A stretch of 64,000 bases of DNA from Gemmobacter fulvus. Lineage in GTDB: Bacteria; Pseudomonadota; Alphaproteobacteria; Rhodobacterales; Rhodobacteraceae. Shown one piece after another: positions 9,468-18,115 of this stretch. Every line of letters begins with the position of its first letter. Position 1 is the first letter of the stretch. The notes under the pieces are model-generated. The model saw nothing but the letters and a program-made list of their open reading frames with translations. It had not been told where the DNA came from and ran no database searches. The stretch covers positions 186,001-250,000 of the forward strand of contig NZ_CP076363.1 in assembly GCF_018798885.1 (NCBI RefSeq), read 5' to 3'. The position numbers and the translations under genes were made by a program.

Positions 9468-10742
9468 TTATCGGACCAGATCCTTGATCCGGTAATAGGC
9501 CCCCAGAACCGGCAGAAACCACGGGCGCCCGAAATATCCCGGGATCGCGGGCCAGTTGAAGTCTTTCCACGGGTTCAGATCGGCCTTGCCATCCATGACA
9601 TCCGCCATGATATGCCCCATCAGCGTCGACATATGGGTGCCGTGGCCACTATAGCCCATGGAATAGTAGATGCCGTTGCGCTCGCCCGCGCGGGGCAGAC
9701 GGTCCTGCGTCATGTCGACCAGCCCGCCCCAGCAATAGTCGATGCGCGTTCCGGTAAGCTCCGGGTAGACATCGACCATCACCGCTTTCAGGATCTCGCC
9801 GCTTTTCTGATCGGATTGCGGGTTGGTGCCCGCAAACCGCGCCCTGCCCCCGAACAGCAACCGGTTGTCGGGGGTCAGCCGCCAGTAAACCACCAGATTG
9901 CGCGTATCGACCACCATGCGCCGCGTCGGCATCAGGCGGGCCAGCTGCTCCGGCGACAGCGGTTCGGTCACGATCAGGAAGGCCCCCACCGGCACGATGC
10001 GGCGGCGGATCCATCCAAGCGGCCCGACCTGCGAAATGCCGCTGGCCAGCATGACCTGACGGGCGTGGATGGTGCCTTTCGGCGTTTCGACCCGATGGCC
10101 GTCGGCGCTTTGGTGCAGCCCGGTCACCGGGGCATGTTCATGGATCTCGGCCCCGGTGCGGGCGGCGGCGGTCGCCAGCCCGCGCACAAAGCGACCGACA
10201 TGCATGCCCGCGCTTTTGGGGAACAGCAGGCCACCATGGTAACGGTCGGTGCCCACTTCGTCGCGCACCTTGCTGCGGGGCACCATTCGCGTCTCGGGGT
10301 CCGGCCCCGCCGCCAGCAGCTCCTGGCTGCGGGCCAGCATGTCATAATGTTCGGGCTTGACCGCCAGTTTCAGCTTGCCGACGCGGGCAAAGCTGCAATC
10401 AATCTGCTCTTCCCGCACCAGCCGCTCGACCAGATCAACGCCGGCATCGAAGGTCTTGTAGAGCCTGTCCGCAACGTCCTTGCCGTATTTGCCCGACATG
10501 ACGGCATAGTTCTGCGCAAAGCCATTGTTGCACATGCCGCCATTGCGACCGGATGCGGCATTGCCGATGGTATCGGCCTCCAGCAGCGCAACCCGCGCGC
10601 CCTTGCGGGCCAAGGCCAGCGCCGCCGAGGCCCCGGTCAGGCCACCGCCCACCACGGCCACGTCATAACGGCCCTCAAGCGGCCTGGTCGCGCCTTGGTC
10701 GAAGCGCGCCGAGGTATCCAGCCAATAGGATGTCAGTTTCAT
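9468..10742 (-). CDS. FAD-dependent amine/amino-acid oxidoreductase (DAO family, PuuB-like)
   Basis: A 424-residue flavoprotein of the D-amino-acid oxidase superfamily. The N-terminal Rossmann motif VAVVGGGLTGASAALALARKGA binds the ADP of FAD near residues 28-50, and ASGRNGGMCNNGF resembles the flavin-contacting loop of gamma-glutamylputrescine oxidase and related amine oxidases. The C-terminal GYSGHGTHMSTLMG closes the FAD site. The start at 10742 has GGTGGG upstream, and the N-terminal YWLDTS is usual for PuuB-like proteins. It follows the GNAT gene on the same strand by 65 bp, suggesting co-transcription. It probably oxidises an amine or N-substituted amino acid to an imine, giving an aldehyde or keto acid; the substrate is not certain. 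Confidence 0.85.
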   Translation of the reverse strand: MKLTSYWLDTSARFDQGATRPLEGRYDVAVVGGGLTGASAALALARKGARVALLEADTIGNAASGRNGGMCNNGFAQNYAVMSGKYGKDVADRLYKTFDAGVDLVERLVREEQIDCSFARVGKLKLAVKPEHYDMLARSQELLAAGPDPETRMVPRSKVRDEVGTDRYHGGLLFPKSAGMHVGRFVRGLATAAARTGAEIHEHAPVTGLHQSADGHRVETPKGTIHARQVMLASGISQVGPLGWIRRRIVPVGAFLIVTEPLSPEQLARLMPTRRMVVDTRNLVVYWRLTPDNRLLFGGRARFAGTNPQSDQKSGEILKAVMVDVYPELTGTRIDYCWGGLVDMTQDRLPRAGERNGIYYSMGYSGHGTHMSTLMGHIMADVMDGKADLNPWKDFNWPAIPGYFGRPWFLPVLGAYYRIKDLVR

Positions 10743-10807
10743 TGTTTTCCCACCAGAAGTTTGGCTTGCAGGGATGCCATGCAAGTCTGAAGTTCGTCAC
10801 CTTCGCC

Positions 10808-11674
10808 TTAGCCGAATGACTGATTGGCCAGCGCATAGATGCGCGCCGCCCCGACGGAAACGGGCCGCTGCCCCTTGACCATCGAGGTCACCTTGCCCAC
10901 GCAGGCCAGACCAAAGCCTTCCAGAAACGCGCCCAGCCCATGCGCCTCCTGCACGTCGATGCGCACGAATTGCCCTTGCAGCGCCGCAAGTTGCGCGAGG
11001 GTCAGGCGGCGGGCGTCCGCGTCGCTTTCGGCGGCGACGGGGCCGATCACATGCCCGCGCCCGAACCTGCGGGCGATAGCATAGCCCGCAACCTCGCCCC
11101 CGCGATCAATCACATACACGCTGCCGACTTCGGCAAGCGCCGCAATCATCGGCCCGCGCGGAAGGCCCATGGCGCGGTGGTCAAAGGCCTGGATCGCCGC
11201 CAGATCCGCCACACCGGCGCGGCGGATGTCGGGCGGCATGTCCGGCACTGCGGCCATGGCAAGCTGCCCCTGATGCTGGCACACGGTGCCATAGGCGGAA
11301 AAGCCATTGCGCCGGTAAAGCGCCAGCCCCTCTTCGGTCGAGTTCAGCAGAACATTGCGGCCATGGGTCCGGTCAAGCAGGGCACCGAACAGCCGCGCAC
11401 CATGACCCGCGCCCTGCTCTGCCCCGGTCACGATGATCATGCCGACCGAAGCGAAATCCGCCCCATAGGCCCAATACATCGCAGTGCCGATCACTTCGCC
11501 TGCACGCTCCAGCGCAAAGCCCGCGCCAACCTCTGCGGCAAATGCCCAGTCTTCAAGACGGTAGGGCCAGCGCATCTCTTGCGACAGGTTCAACGCACCC
11601 GGCAGATGACGGCTGTCGAAGGGCGTCAGTACGGCGGGGGCGCTTTTCGTCTCTGTCCTGTTGCCGAGGGTCAT
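10808..11674 (-). CDS. Two-domain GNAT N-acetyltransferase (paralogue 2)
   Basis: A 288-residue protein: an N-terminal GNAT domain with GAEQGAGHGARLFGALLD as acetyl-CoA loop and LYRRNGF as the terminal motif, then a second GNAT-like domain with RRFGRGHVIGPV and FVRIDVQEA. It matches the partial gene at 1-710 closely (GADFASVGMIIVT against GDDFASIGLVITT). The start at 11674 follows GAAGAG by 8 nt; the open frame runs on upstream but without homology. It is directly upstream of a FAD amine oxidase, and the region 11675-11930 separates it from a divergent cyclodeaminase gene, so a shared control region is likely. Its substrate is unknown. Confidence 0.8.
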   Translation of the reverse strand: MTLGNRTETKSAPAVLTPFDSRHLPGALNLSQEMRWPYRLEDWAFAAEVGAGFALERAGEVIGTAMYWAYGADFASVGMIIVTGAEQGAGHGARLFGALLDRTHGRNVLLNSTEEGLALYRRNGFSAYGTVCQHQGQLAMAAVPDMPPDIRRAGVADLAAIQAFDHRAMGLPRGPMIAALAEVGSVYVIDRGGEVAGYAIARRFGRGHVIGPVAAESDADARRLTLAQLAALQGQFVRIDVQEAHGLGAFLEGFGLACVGKVTSMVKGQRPVSVGAARIYALANQSFG

Positions 11675-11930
11675 GGCCAAACTCTTCCCGCTGATGTGAC
11701 ACCGAACACACGTCTTGCCCAAGGGTGCCGCCAGAACGGCAGTTTTCGCTGCTGTTTCGTCGCATATCTTCGGCTGGATCATTCGTCTTGGCCTGTGACG
11801 CAGCACATAAGTTGGCACGCAAAGGGTAAAGAATGAGCCACGTCGTGCCGCACGGCAGCACCCATACCGGATCGGGCGGGCGTCGTTGCCACGGGCGACG
11901 ATCCTGCCCGCAACAGAAGAAGGGCTTTCC

Positions 11931-12869
11931 ATGATCTATATCAGCGAAGAGCAATCCGCCGCGCTCGTCACACATGAGCTTGCCTATGACGCGGTGTGCC
12001 GGGCGCTGGTCGCGGCGGGCTCGCAGCACAGCCGGATCTTTCCCGCGGTTCTGGGCCGCGCCCATCAGGCCGACAATACCTTTTCGGTCAAATCCGGCTC
12101 GATGGAGGGGCTGGTCGGCGTCAAGGTCGGCTCGTTCTGGTCGGGCAATCCGGCGCGGGGCCTGCCGCGCCACAATTCGTCCATCATGCTGCTGGATCAG
12201 GACACCGGCCGCCTTGCTGCCGTGATCGAGGCGGGCCGGGTCAATGCCTACCGCACCGCCGCCTGCGACGCGGTGGCGGCAGATCATCTGGCGCGCGCGC
12301 AATCACGAGTGCTGGCCATTTTCGGGGCGGGCAATCAGGCCACGTTCGAGGTGCAGGCGCTGGCCCGCATCCGGCCGATCGACACCGTGCTGGTGGTCGC
12401 CCGGCCCTCGCCGCGCCGCGATGCGTTTATCGCCAATCTGCGCGCCACCGGGCTTGAGGCACGCGCGGCCCTGCCCGAAGAGGCCGTGCGCGCCGCCGAT
12501 ATCGTCGTCACCGCCACGCCGTCGCGCGCGCCGCTGTTCGAGGCTGGCTGGGTACGCCCCGGCACGCATGTGGCCAGCATGGGGTCGGATGCCCCGGGCA
12601 AGCAGGAATTGCCGACAGAGCTGTTCGCCCATGCCCGGCTGTTCTGCGATCTGGTGGCGCAATCGGTGCAGATCGGGGATTTCCAGCATATCCGGCCGCA
12701 GATCGACTCCGGTGCGCTGATGGTCACGCCGATTGGCGCTGTGATCGAAAAGCAGGCCCCCGCGCGGCGCTCGGACGGCGAGATCACCGTTTTCGACAGT
12801 TCCGGCATTTCGTTGCAGGATCTCTGCATGGCCGACGCGCTGATCCGGGCGCAGGCGGCGCAGCACTGA
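11931..12869 (+). CDS. Ornithine cyclodeaminase / mu-crystallin family protein
   Basis: A 312-residue NAD(P)-binding protein. Landmarks are GVKVGSFWSGNPARGLPRHN near 65-85 (substrate and Lys site of the family), RTAACDAVAADHLAR near 105-120, and the dinucleotide motif IFGAGNQATFEVQAL near 130. The start is set by AGAAGAAGGG about 9 nt upstream. Members convert ornithine to proline plus ammonia, or reduce cyclic imines such as delta-1-piperideine-2-carboxylate, or dehydrogenate alanine. Its setting among FAD amine oxidases, which release imines, favours an imine reductase or amino-acid cyclodeaminase role. It is divergent from the GNAT gene and convergent with the next FAD oxidase. Confidence 0.85.
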   Translation: MIYISEEQSAALVTHELAYDAVCRALVAAGSQHSRIFPAVLGRAHQADNTFSVKSGSMEGLVGVKVGSFWSGNPARGLPRHNSSIMLLDQDTGRLAAVIEAGRVNAYRTAACDAVAADHLARAQSRVLAIFGAGNQATFEVQALARIRPIDTVLVVARPSPRRDAFIANLRATGLEARAALPEEAVRAADIVVTATPSRAPLFEAGWVRPGTHVASMGSDAPGKQELPTELFAHARLFCDLVAQSVQIGDFQHIRPQIDSGALMVTPIGAVIEKQAPARRSDGEITVFDSSGISLQDLCMADALIRAQAAQH

Positions 12870-13076
12870 CCCCCTTCCCGGCACAGGCCATTGTGGCCCG
12901 TGCTTGGGCATGGCTCAGACGGCTTCCTGTCGGTGCTGGCACAGGATGCGTTCCAAATGGTCGGGATCATCGGGCCGACAGCCGCCCGCAGAAGTGCGGC
13001 GCGGCGAAACCCGTCCTTAGAACCGCTGGCCTGATCGGCGCACCTGTCAGTGAGACAAGCCGCCCTGCGCACGCCT

Positions 13077-14387
13077 TCAGCGGCGGGTGCGCCACCAGGC
13101 AATCTGATCCTGCACCGCATAGCCCTTGATGATTGCGGGCATGAACCAGGGATTGCCACGATAGAGCGGAACCGCCGCAGGGGGGCGGAAGTCAAAGGCG
13201 CTGCGCGCCTGTTCGGCCCGCCCCATCAGCTTGTAGGCCGCGCGCATCCCGACCCAGGGCGCCCAGACCACGCCCGAGCCGCAGAAACCGCTCGCATAAA
13301 CCAGGCCATCCTTTTCAAAGATGCGCGGGATCATGTCGCGGTTCATCGCCACATTGCCATACCAGCTGTGCGCAAGGCGGACAGCCTCCAGCTCGGGGAA
13401 AATCTCGGCCAGACCCGCGCGCAGGCGCAGCGTCGGCGCTGCCGGATCGCCCTGGCGCGAACTGTCGCGCCCGCCCAGCAGGATCCGGGTGCCATCCGGC
13501 GATGGGCGGTAATAAAAGCCCAGATGCCGACTCTCGCCCATCATCATCAGCTTCGGCATCAGCCGCGCCATCAGCTCGGGCGCAAGCACCTCGGTCGCGA
13601 TGATCCGGGCGCGGACCGGCACAAGGCGGCGGCGCAGATAGGGGACAGCGCCATCCGTATAACCATTGGTGCAGACCAGCACCTGCCGCGCCTGAACCAC
13701 GCCCGCCGGTGTCGTGACGCGAAAGCCATCACCCTCGCGCGTGATCGCCGTCACCGGCGTATTCGCGTGGACTGTGAGGCCGGAGGCCAGCGCCACCCGC
13801 AACAGCTCGGCGTGAAGCTTGGCCGGGTGCAGGCCGCCGATGTCCATCCGCACGGTGCCGCCACGGTAGAAATCGGTTCCGATATAGTCACGCTGAGAGG
13901 CATGCGGAACGGCATAGGAGTCGACCGCCAGTAGTTTCGCCAGCCGGTCGGCGCTGCGGGCCATCTTGTCATATTGATTGTAGCCGAGCGCGCCCTTGAA
14001 ATGCCCCACCAGCTTGAAATCGCAATCCAGCCCTTCCGTCCGGATGAATTCATACAGGAATTCACGGGCGGCCTTGCCCTCATACTCGACCGCCAGCGCG
14101 CGTTCTTCGCCAAAATGCTTGCTCATCGTGGCGAAGTCGGGCCGGATCGTGCCGCTGGTGACACCGCCATTACGGGACGAGGCCCCCTCGCCGGGATGCA
14201 TCGCATCAAACGCCGCCACAGACCGCCCTTCACGCGCCAGAACCATGCCCGCCGCCAGACCGGCAAAGCCTGCGCCCAAGATCACGACATCCAGTTTCTT
14301 GGCCAGCGGCTGCCGGGGCAGCGGCTTGACTGGGGCAGCTTCCCACCAATACGGGGTGCTTTTATCGGCGACGGTTGATGTATTCAC
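13077..14387 (-). CDS. FAD-dependent oxidoreductase (DAO family, amine oxidase-like)
   Basis: A 436-residue flavoprotein with VVILGAGFAGLAAGMVLAREGRSV near residues 30-50 as FAD Rossmann motif, SSRNGGVTSGTIRP as the loop typical of amine/sarcosine-type oxidases, and SGFCGSGVVWAPWVG near the C-terminus. A GTG start at 14387 is preferred: AAAGGAAAG lies about 10 nt upstream and homology begins after YWWEAAP. It is distinct from the enzyme at 9468-10742 but of the same family. The HAD hydrolase gene lies upstream on the same strand, separated by a strong hairpin. Substrate unknown; a secondary amine or polyamine derivative is likely. Confidence 0.85.
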   Translation of the reverse strand: MNTSTVADKSTPYWWEAAPVKPLPRQPLAKKLDVVILGAGFAGLAAGMVLAREGRSVAAFDAMHPGEGASSRNGGVTSGTIRPDFATMSKHFGEERALAVEYEGKAAREFLYEFIRTEGLDCDFKLVGHFKGALGYNQYDKMARSADRLAKLLAVDSYAVPHASQRDYIGTDFYRGGTVRMDIGGLHPAKLHAELLRVALASGLTVHANTPVTAITREGDGFRVTTPAGVVQARQVLVCTNGYTDGAVPYLRRRLVPVRARIIATEVLAPELMARLMPKLMMMGESRHLGFYYRPSPDGTRILLGGRDSSRQGDPAAPTLRLRAGLAEIFPELEAVRLAHSWYGNVAMNRDMIPRIFEKDGLVYASGFCGSGVVWAPWVGMRAAYKLMGRAEQARSAFDFRPPAAVPLYRGNPWFMPAIIKGYAVQDQIAWWRTRR

Positions 14388-14590
14388 GGGACTGGCTTTC
14401 CTTTGCGGCCTTTGGATCGGCAGTGGGGCGGGATGCGCGCGCGATTCTGTCAACAGTCTCGCCGCTCTCTTGCTCGCAGAACTGTTGAAGCTTGGCCTCC
14501 GTGCGGCAGGATCCTCTGTAGTCTTCGTCCAGTTTGGCATTTCGCTCTGTCAGGGCGCGGACCTCGGGCCGTCTGACCTTTCGCGCGGCG

Positions 14591-14622
14591 GCCATCCCGC
14601 CCGGCGTGACGGGCGGGATGGC
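14591..14622 (-). terminator. Long perfect hairpin after the HAD hydrolase gene
   Basis: GCCATCCCGCCCG and CGGGCGGGATGGC form a perfect 13-bp stem around a 6-base loop, starting 12 bases past the minus-strand stop at 14634. No T run follows, but the stability suggests transcription termination or mRNA 3'-end protection. Confidence 0.6.
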
Positions 14623-14633
14623 GCGGCAGGGCC

Positions 14634-15299
14634 TTACAGCCCCAGCGCTGCGGCAAGGCCCGAGATGTCGGGGATCTCGGTATAACCATAGTAGGGATTG
14701 GCGGGCTCATGGCCGCGGTTGACCCAGATCTTGTTGGTGATGCCCAGATCATGCGCCGTCATCAGGTCATAGCGGAAGCTGGACGAGACGTGCATGATGT
14801 CCTCCGGGCCGCAGCCCAGCGTGTCGAACATATATTCGAAGGCGCGCATGTGCGGCTTGTAGGCCCCCGCGCTTTCGGCGGTCAGCACGTGGGTGATGGG
14901 CGCACCCAGCCGCGCGATGTTGTGCGGGATCTGCGCGTTCATCGAATTGGTCAGCGCGACAAGCGGGATGTCCTTGGCAACCTTTGCCAGACCAGCGGGC
15001 ACATCGGCATGCGGCCCCCAGCCCGGAACTCGGTTGTAGATCTCGGCGGCGACCGCCGGATCAAAAGCGATACCATGGCGCTTGCAGGTCCGCTCCACCG
15101 CGTTGTGAACAACCTCGGCATAGGGTTTCCAGGCGCCCAGCACCTCGTCCAGCCGATAGCCGGAGAAGTCACGGATGAAAGCCTCCATCTGTTCGGGCGA
15201 CAATTGGGCGCTGTAATGGTCGCGGGCAGCCCCGGCCATATTGAAGAAGATCATGGTGCCGTGGCAGTCGAAGGTGACGAATTTCGGGCGGAAGGTCAT
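14634..15299 (-). CDS. HAD-superfamily hydrolase, L-2-haloacid dehalogenase-like (type II)
   Basis: A 221-residue HAD subfamily IA protein. Motif I is FDCHGTM with the nucleophile Asp10, motif II is LTNSMNAQ, the conserved lysine is in GAYKPH, and SSSFRYDLMTAHDLG matches the SSN-x-x-D element of haloacid dehalogenases. Start by AGGAG 9 nt upstream at 15299. The family splits C-halogen or C-phosphate bonds; the dehalogenase-like signature does not prove dehalogenation, and in amine-catabolic clusters such proteins are common with unproven function. It is divergent from the cupin gene at 15504. Confidence 0.85.
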   Translation of the reverse strand: MTFRPKFVTFDCHGTMIFFNMAGAARDHYSAQLSPEQMEAFIRDFSGYRLDEVLGAWKPYAEVVHNAVERTCKRHGIAFDPAVAAEIYNRVPGWGPHADVPAGLAKVAKDIPLVALTNSMNAQIPHNIARLGAPITHVLTAESAGAYKPHMRAFEYMFDTLGCGPEDIMHVSSSFRYDLMTAHDLGITNKIWVNRGHEPANPYYGYTEIPDISGLAAALGL

Positions 15300-15503
15300 G
15301 GCAGTCTCCTGTGGAAAACGATGACTCACCATCGCCCGTTTCCCGACACAGTCCTTGCTGCCTTTGCCAAGGCAAGCGCAGCAAATTGTGTATCGACAGG
15401 CCGTCGCGGCACAGCCTGCCGTCACGCGACTGCATTCGGTGCAGCCCTCCGCAACAGGCGGGGCAATCTGTCCGGGCAAGATCGTCACAAGGAATCGCCA
15501 ACA

Positions 15504-15875
15504 ATGACCACCATCGTCCCGATCAATCACAACCCCGATTTCACCCCGCGCCCGGGCGTTCCGGCCCCCGAGCGGCTGATCGAAGGCAGCCCGGTGTTCA
15601 GCACCTGGGAACATGACGCTACGCCCGCAGGCGACGTGAAATGGGACAAGATCCTGACCGGCGTCTGGGAAGCCACACCAGGCCTGACCCATTCGATGAA
15701 GGGCACCACGCTGGAATTCTGCCACATCATCCATGGCAGCGCCGAGATCACCTCGGTGACGGGCGAAAGCTGGACCTTCGGCGCTGGCGACAGCTTCGTG
15801 ATGAAACCCGGCTTCGTCGGCACCTGGCGCACGATCGAGACGGTCCGCAAGATCTATGTCGTCGCCCAGGAGTGA
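15504..15875 (+). CDS. Small cupin-domain protein (Cupin_3/DUF861-like)
   Basis: A 123-residue single cupin. The double-stranded beta-helix is visible from TTLEFCHIIHGSAEIT to GAGDSFVMKPGFVGTWRTIETVRKIYVV. The start codon has AAGGA 9 nt upstream. Proteins of this size and type often lie beside FAD amine oxidases and aldehyde dehydrogenases, as here, but their role is unproved. The only obvious metal-type ligands are His in CHIIHG and Glu in LEFC, fewer than in enzymatic cupins, so a binding or chaperone role is possible. A good rho-independent terminator follows. Confidence 0.75.
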   Translation: MTTIVPINHNPDFTPRPGVPAPERLIEGSPVFSTWEHDATPAGDVKWDKILTGVWEATPGLTHSMKGTTLEFCHIIHGSAEITSVTGESWTFGAGDSFVMKPGFVGTWRTIETVRKIYVVAQE

Positions 15876-15911
15876 TTGCCGGGCCGACGCCTGAGCTTTG
15901 AGATCGAAGAT

Positions 15912-15944
15912 GGGGGCGACAGGGAAACCTGCTCGCCCCCTTTT
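15912..15944 (+). terminator. Rho-independent terminator after the cupin gene
   Basis: GGGGGCGA, CAGG, GAAA, CCTG, C, TCGCCCCC then TTTT: an 8-bp GC-rich outer stem, a 4-bp inner stem closed by a GAAA tetraloop, and a T run. It lies 37 bases past the stop of the cupin gene. Confidence 0.85.
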
Positions 15945-16039
15945 CCGTTTGGCATGGTCATATCGGACAGACAAGGACAGCGCATGCCCCACAGCGCCGC
16001 ATATTCTGCTGCACTCGCGGCATCCCGCCGCGCGGACGC

Positions 16040-16534
16040 TCAGTCCCGATCGGCGAACAGGCGGGTCAGCGGAATGTGTTGCTTGACGAAGGGGGTCTTC
16101 AGCACGACGAAGCTGAAATACTTGTCGATCCCGGCATTGCGGTCGATCAGGCCTTCGACCATCGACTGATAGTCGGTGATGCTGGAGGTCACGAACTTGG
16201 CCAGATAGTCGTAGCCCCCCGAAATCAGGTGGCATTCCACACAGCTGTCGATTTTCTCCAACGCTTCCTGAAAGCGGGCAAAATCAATCTGCCGGTGGTT
16301 CTTGAGCGTGAATTCGGTGAAAACCGTCAGCGTCTCGCCCAGCTGGGCCAGATTGATCTGCGCGGAATAGCCGGTGATATAGCCCGCCTGCTGCAACTTC
16401 TTCACCCGCATCAGGCAGGGTGACGGCGAGAGGTTCACCTCATCGGCCAGTTCGACATTGGTAATCCGGCCATTGCGCTGAAGGACCGCCAAAATCCTGA
16501 TGTCGATCCTGTCAAGTTTGTAGTGACCGGTCAT
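16040..16534 (-). CDS. Lrp/AsnC-family transcriptional regulator
   Basis: A 164-residue regulator. An N-terminal winged helix (LDRIDIRILAVLQRNGRITNVELADEVNLSPSPCLMRVKKLQQAGYI) is followed by the RAM/AsnC ligand domain, with GGYDYLAKFV as the effector-pocket motif. The start at 16534 is set by AGGAT 7 nt upstream. It is divergent from the FAD oxidoreductase at 16712, so it most likely controls that gene and the succinate-semialdehyde dehydrogenase behind it in response to an amino acid. Inverted repeats in the shared intergenic region are candidate binding sites. Confidence 0.9.
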   Translation of the reverse strand: MTGHYKLDRIDIRILAVLQRNGRITNVELADEVNLSPSPCLMRVKKLQQAGYITGYSAQINLAQLGETLTVFTEFTLKNHRQIDFARFQEALEKIDSCVECHLISGGYDYLAKFVTSSITDYQSMVEGLIDRNAGIDKYFSFVVLKTPFVKQHIPLTRLFADRD

Positions 16535-16548
16535 GGTTACATCCTGCA

Positions 16549-16594
16549 AGAGCGCACAGCCCCAATCCTCTACAGTGAATAGCGCGTGCGCTCT
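16549..16594. promoter_or_regulatory. Inverted repeat in the Lrp / FAD-oxidase divergent promoter
   Basis: AGAGCGCAC (16549-16557) and GTGCGCTCT (16586-16594) are a perfect 9-bp inverted repeat separated by 28 bases. The rest of the intergenic region also holds the symmetrical GCATT-N8-AATGC (around 16620-16637). Lrp-type proteins bind such spaced AT-rich symmetric sites, so an autoregulatory operator is plausible. Confidence 0.4.
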
Positions 16595-16711
16595 ACTCAG
16601 ATCATTCGAATTCCCTCGGGCATTCAACATAAAATGCTGCGGGCTCCTGATATTTCGAAACATCGCGCAGCGGCGGCCCTATAGGCTTGCGCCAAGACAA
16701 AGGAGCCTGTC

Positions 16712-18037
16712 ATGCCCGCCCCGTTGATTGCCATCGAAACATCGAACACGATCCCCGCCGCCGCAGATTGCGTGGTGATCGGCGGCGGTATCGTGGGCGT
16801 GTCAGCCGCCTATTGGCTGGCGCGGGCCGGGCAGAAGGTTGTCCTGCTGGAAAAGGGGTCGGTCGGCGCAGAACAATCCAGCCGCAACTGGGGCTGGTGC
16901 CGCCAGCAGAACCGCGATGCGCGCGAACTGCCGCTGTCGACCCGCACCCTTGGCCTGTGGGAAGAGATGGCGGCAGATATTGGCGACAGTCTTGGCTTCT
17001 CGCGCTGCGGGCTTCTGTATCTGTCCAACTCGGCGCAAGAGATCGAAACCTGGGCCAAATGGGGCCGTTTCGCGCGTGGCGAGGGTGTCGATACCCGGAT
17101 GCTGACCAGTGCCGAGGCTGCCGAGCGGGGGGCCGCGACCGGGCAAAAGTGGGTCGGTGGGGTCTGGTCGCCTTCCGATGGCACCGCAGACCCTGCGCGC
17201 GCCGCGCCGATGATCGCACGCGGCATCGAGAAACATGGCGGCCATGTCGTGCAGAACTGCGCCGCCCGCGGGGTCGAACTTGCGGCAGGCCGAGTTGCAG
17301 GGGTGATCACCGAGCGCGGCGTGATCCGAACGCCTGCCGTCGTGGTGGCCGGCGGGGCCTGGGCGGGTAGTTTCCTGAATCAACTGGGCATCCGCTTTCC
17401 ACAGGCGGCGGTGCGCAGCTCGATCCTGTCGGTGGCACCGGGGGCCACGGGTCTGCCTGCCGCCCTGTATACCTCGGGCGTTGCCATCACCCGGCGCGGC
17501 GATGGCGGGCACACGCTGGCCATTTCGGGGCGGGCCTGTCTGGACCCGACACAGAGCGCGCTGGCCGGGCTGCGGCATTTTCTGCCGATGTTCGCCCGGC
17601 GCTGGCGGTCACTGCGACCCGGCGGCACGCAGGCCTGGCGCGCCGGGTTTGAAACGCGCGCCCGCTGGGCGCTGGACCAGCCCACCCCGATGGAGCGCGC
17701 GCGCATTCTCGACCCGCGCCCTTCGGCCCGGATCATCGCAGAAACGCTGGCCCGGGCGCGGCGGCTGTTGCCACGCCTGCAAGACCTGCCGGTGCAAGCC
17801 GCCTGGGCAGGCTATATCGACAGCACGCCCGATGGGGTTCCGGTGATTGATGCCGATATCGGCATTCCCGGCCTTGTGCTGGCGGCAGGGCTGTCAGGCC
17901 ACGGGTTTGGCATCGGTCCGGGCGTCGGCCATCTGGTGGCCGATCTGATTCTGGGCCGCCCCCCGATTGCCGAGACGAAGGAATATCGGCTGGCCCGCTT
18001 TGGCCAGAGCCAATGGGGCAAGGTGGCCGAGTTCTGA
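16712..18037 (+). CDS. FAD-dependent oxidoreductase (DAO family)
   Basis: A 441-residue flavoprotein with CVVIGGGIVGVSAAYWLARAGQKVVLLEK near residues 20-48 (FAD Rossmann fold), the SSRNWGWCRQQNR loop near 62-75, and a C-terminal GLSGHGFGIGPGVGHLVADLI. The RNWGWCRQ variant is typical of D-amino-acid or secondary-amine dehydrogenases of this family in alphaproteobacteria. The start has a strong AAAGGAG 9 nt upstream. It is probably co-transcribed with the gabD-like gene 78 nt downstream and controlled by the divergent Lrp regulator. It is the third DAO-type oxidase within 9 kb. Confidence 0.85.
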   Translation: MPAPLIAIETSNTIPAAADCVVIGGGIVGVSAAYWLARAGQKVVLLEKGSVGAEQSSRNWGWCRQQNRDARELPLSTRTLGLWEEMAADIGDSLGFSRCGLLYLSNSAQEIETWAKWGRFARGEGVDTRMLTSAEAAERGAATGQKWVGGVWSPSDGTADPARAAPMIARGIEKHGGHVVQNCAARGVELAAGRVAGVITERGVIRTPAVVVAGGAWAGSFLNQLGIRFPQAAVRSSILSVAPGATGLPAALYTSGVAITRRGDGGHTLAISGRACLDPTQSALAGLRHFLPMFARRWRSLRPGGTQAWRAGFETRARWALDQPTPMERARILDPRPSARIIAETLARARRLLPRLQDLPVQAAWAGYIDSTPDGVPVIDADIGIPGLVLAAGLSGHGFGIGPGVGHLVADLILGRPPIAETKEYRLARFGQSQWGKVAEF

Positions 18038-18115
18038 GTGCGCCCACACGCAGACCGGCAGCCAACCGATCAAAAAGAGGACTGCGGCGTTTCTGGCCGC
18101 TCTGGAGGACACCCA

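Noticed and set aside
14634-15299. A secure call of haloalkanoate dehalogenase with organohalide catabolism.
   Set aside because: Motifs fit the dehalogenase-like HAD subfamily, but that subfamily includes many non-dehalogenases and there is no halo-acid permease nearby.
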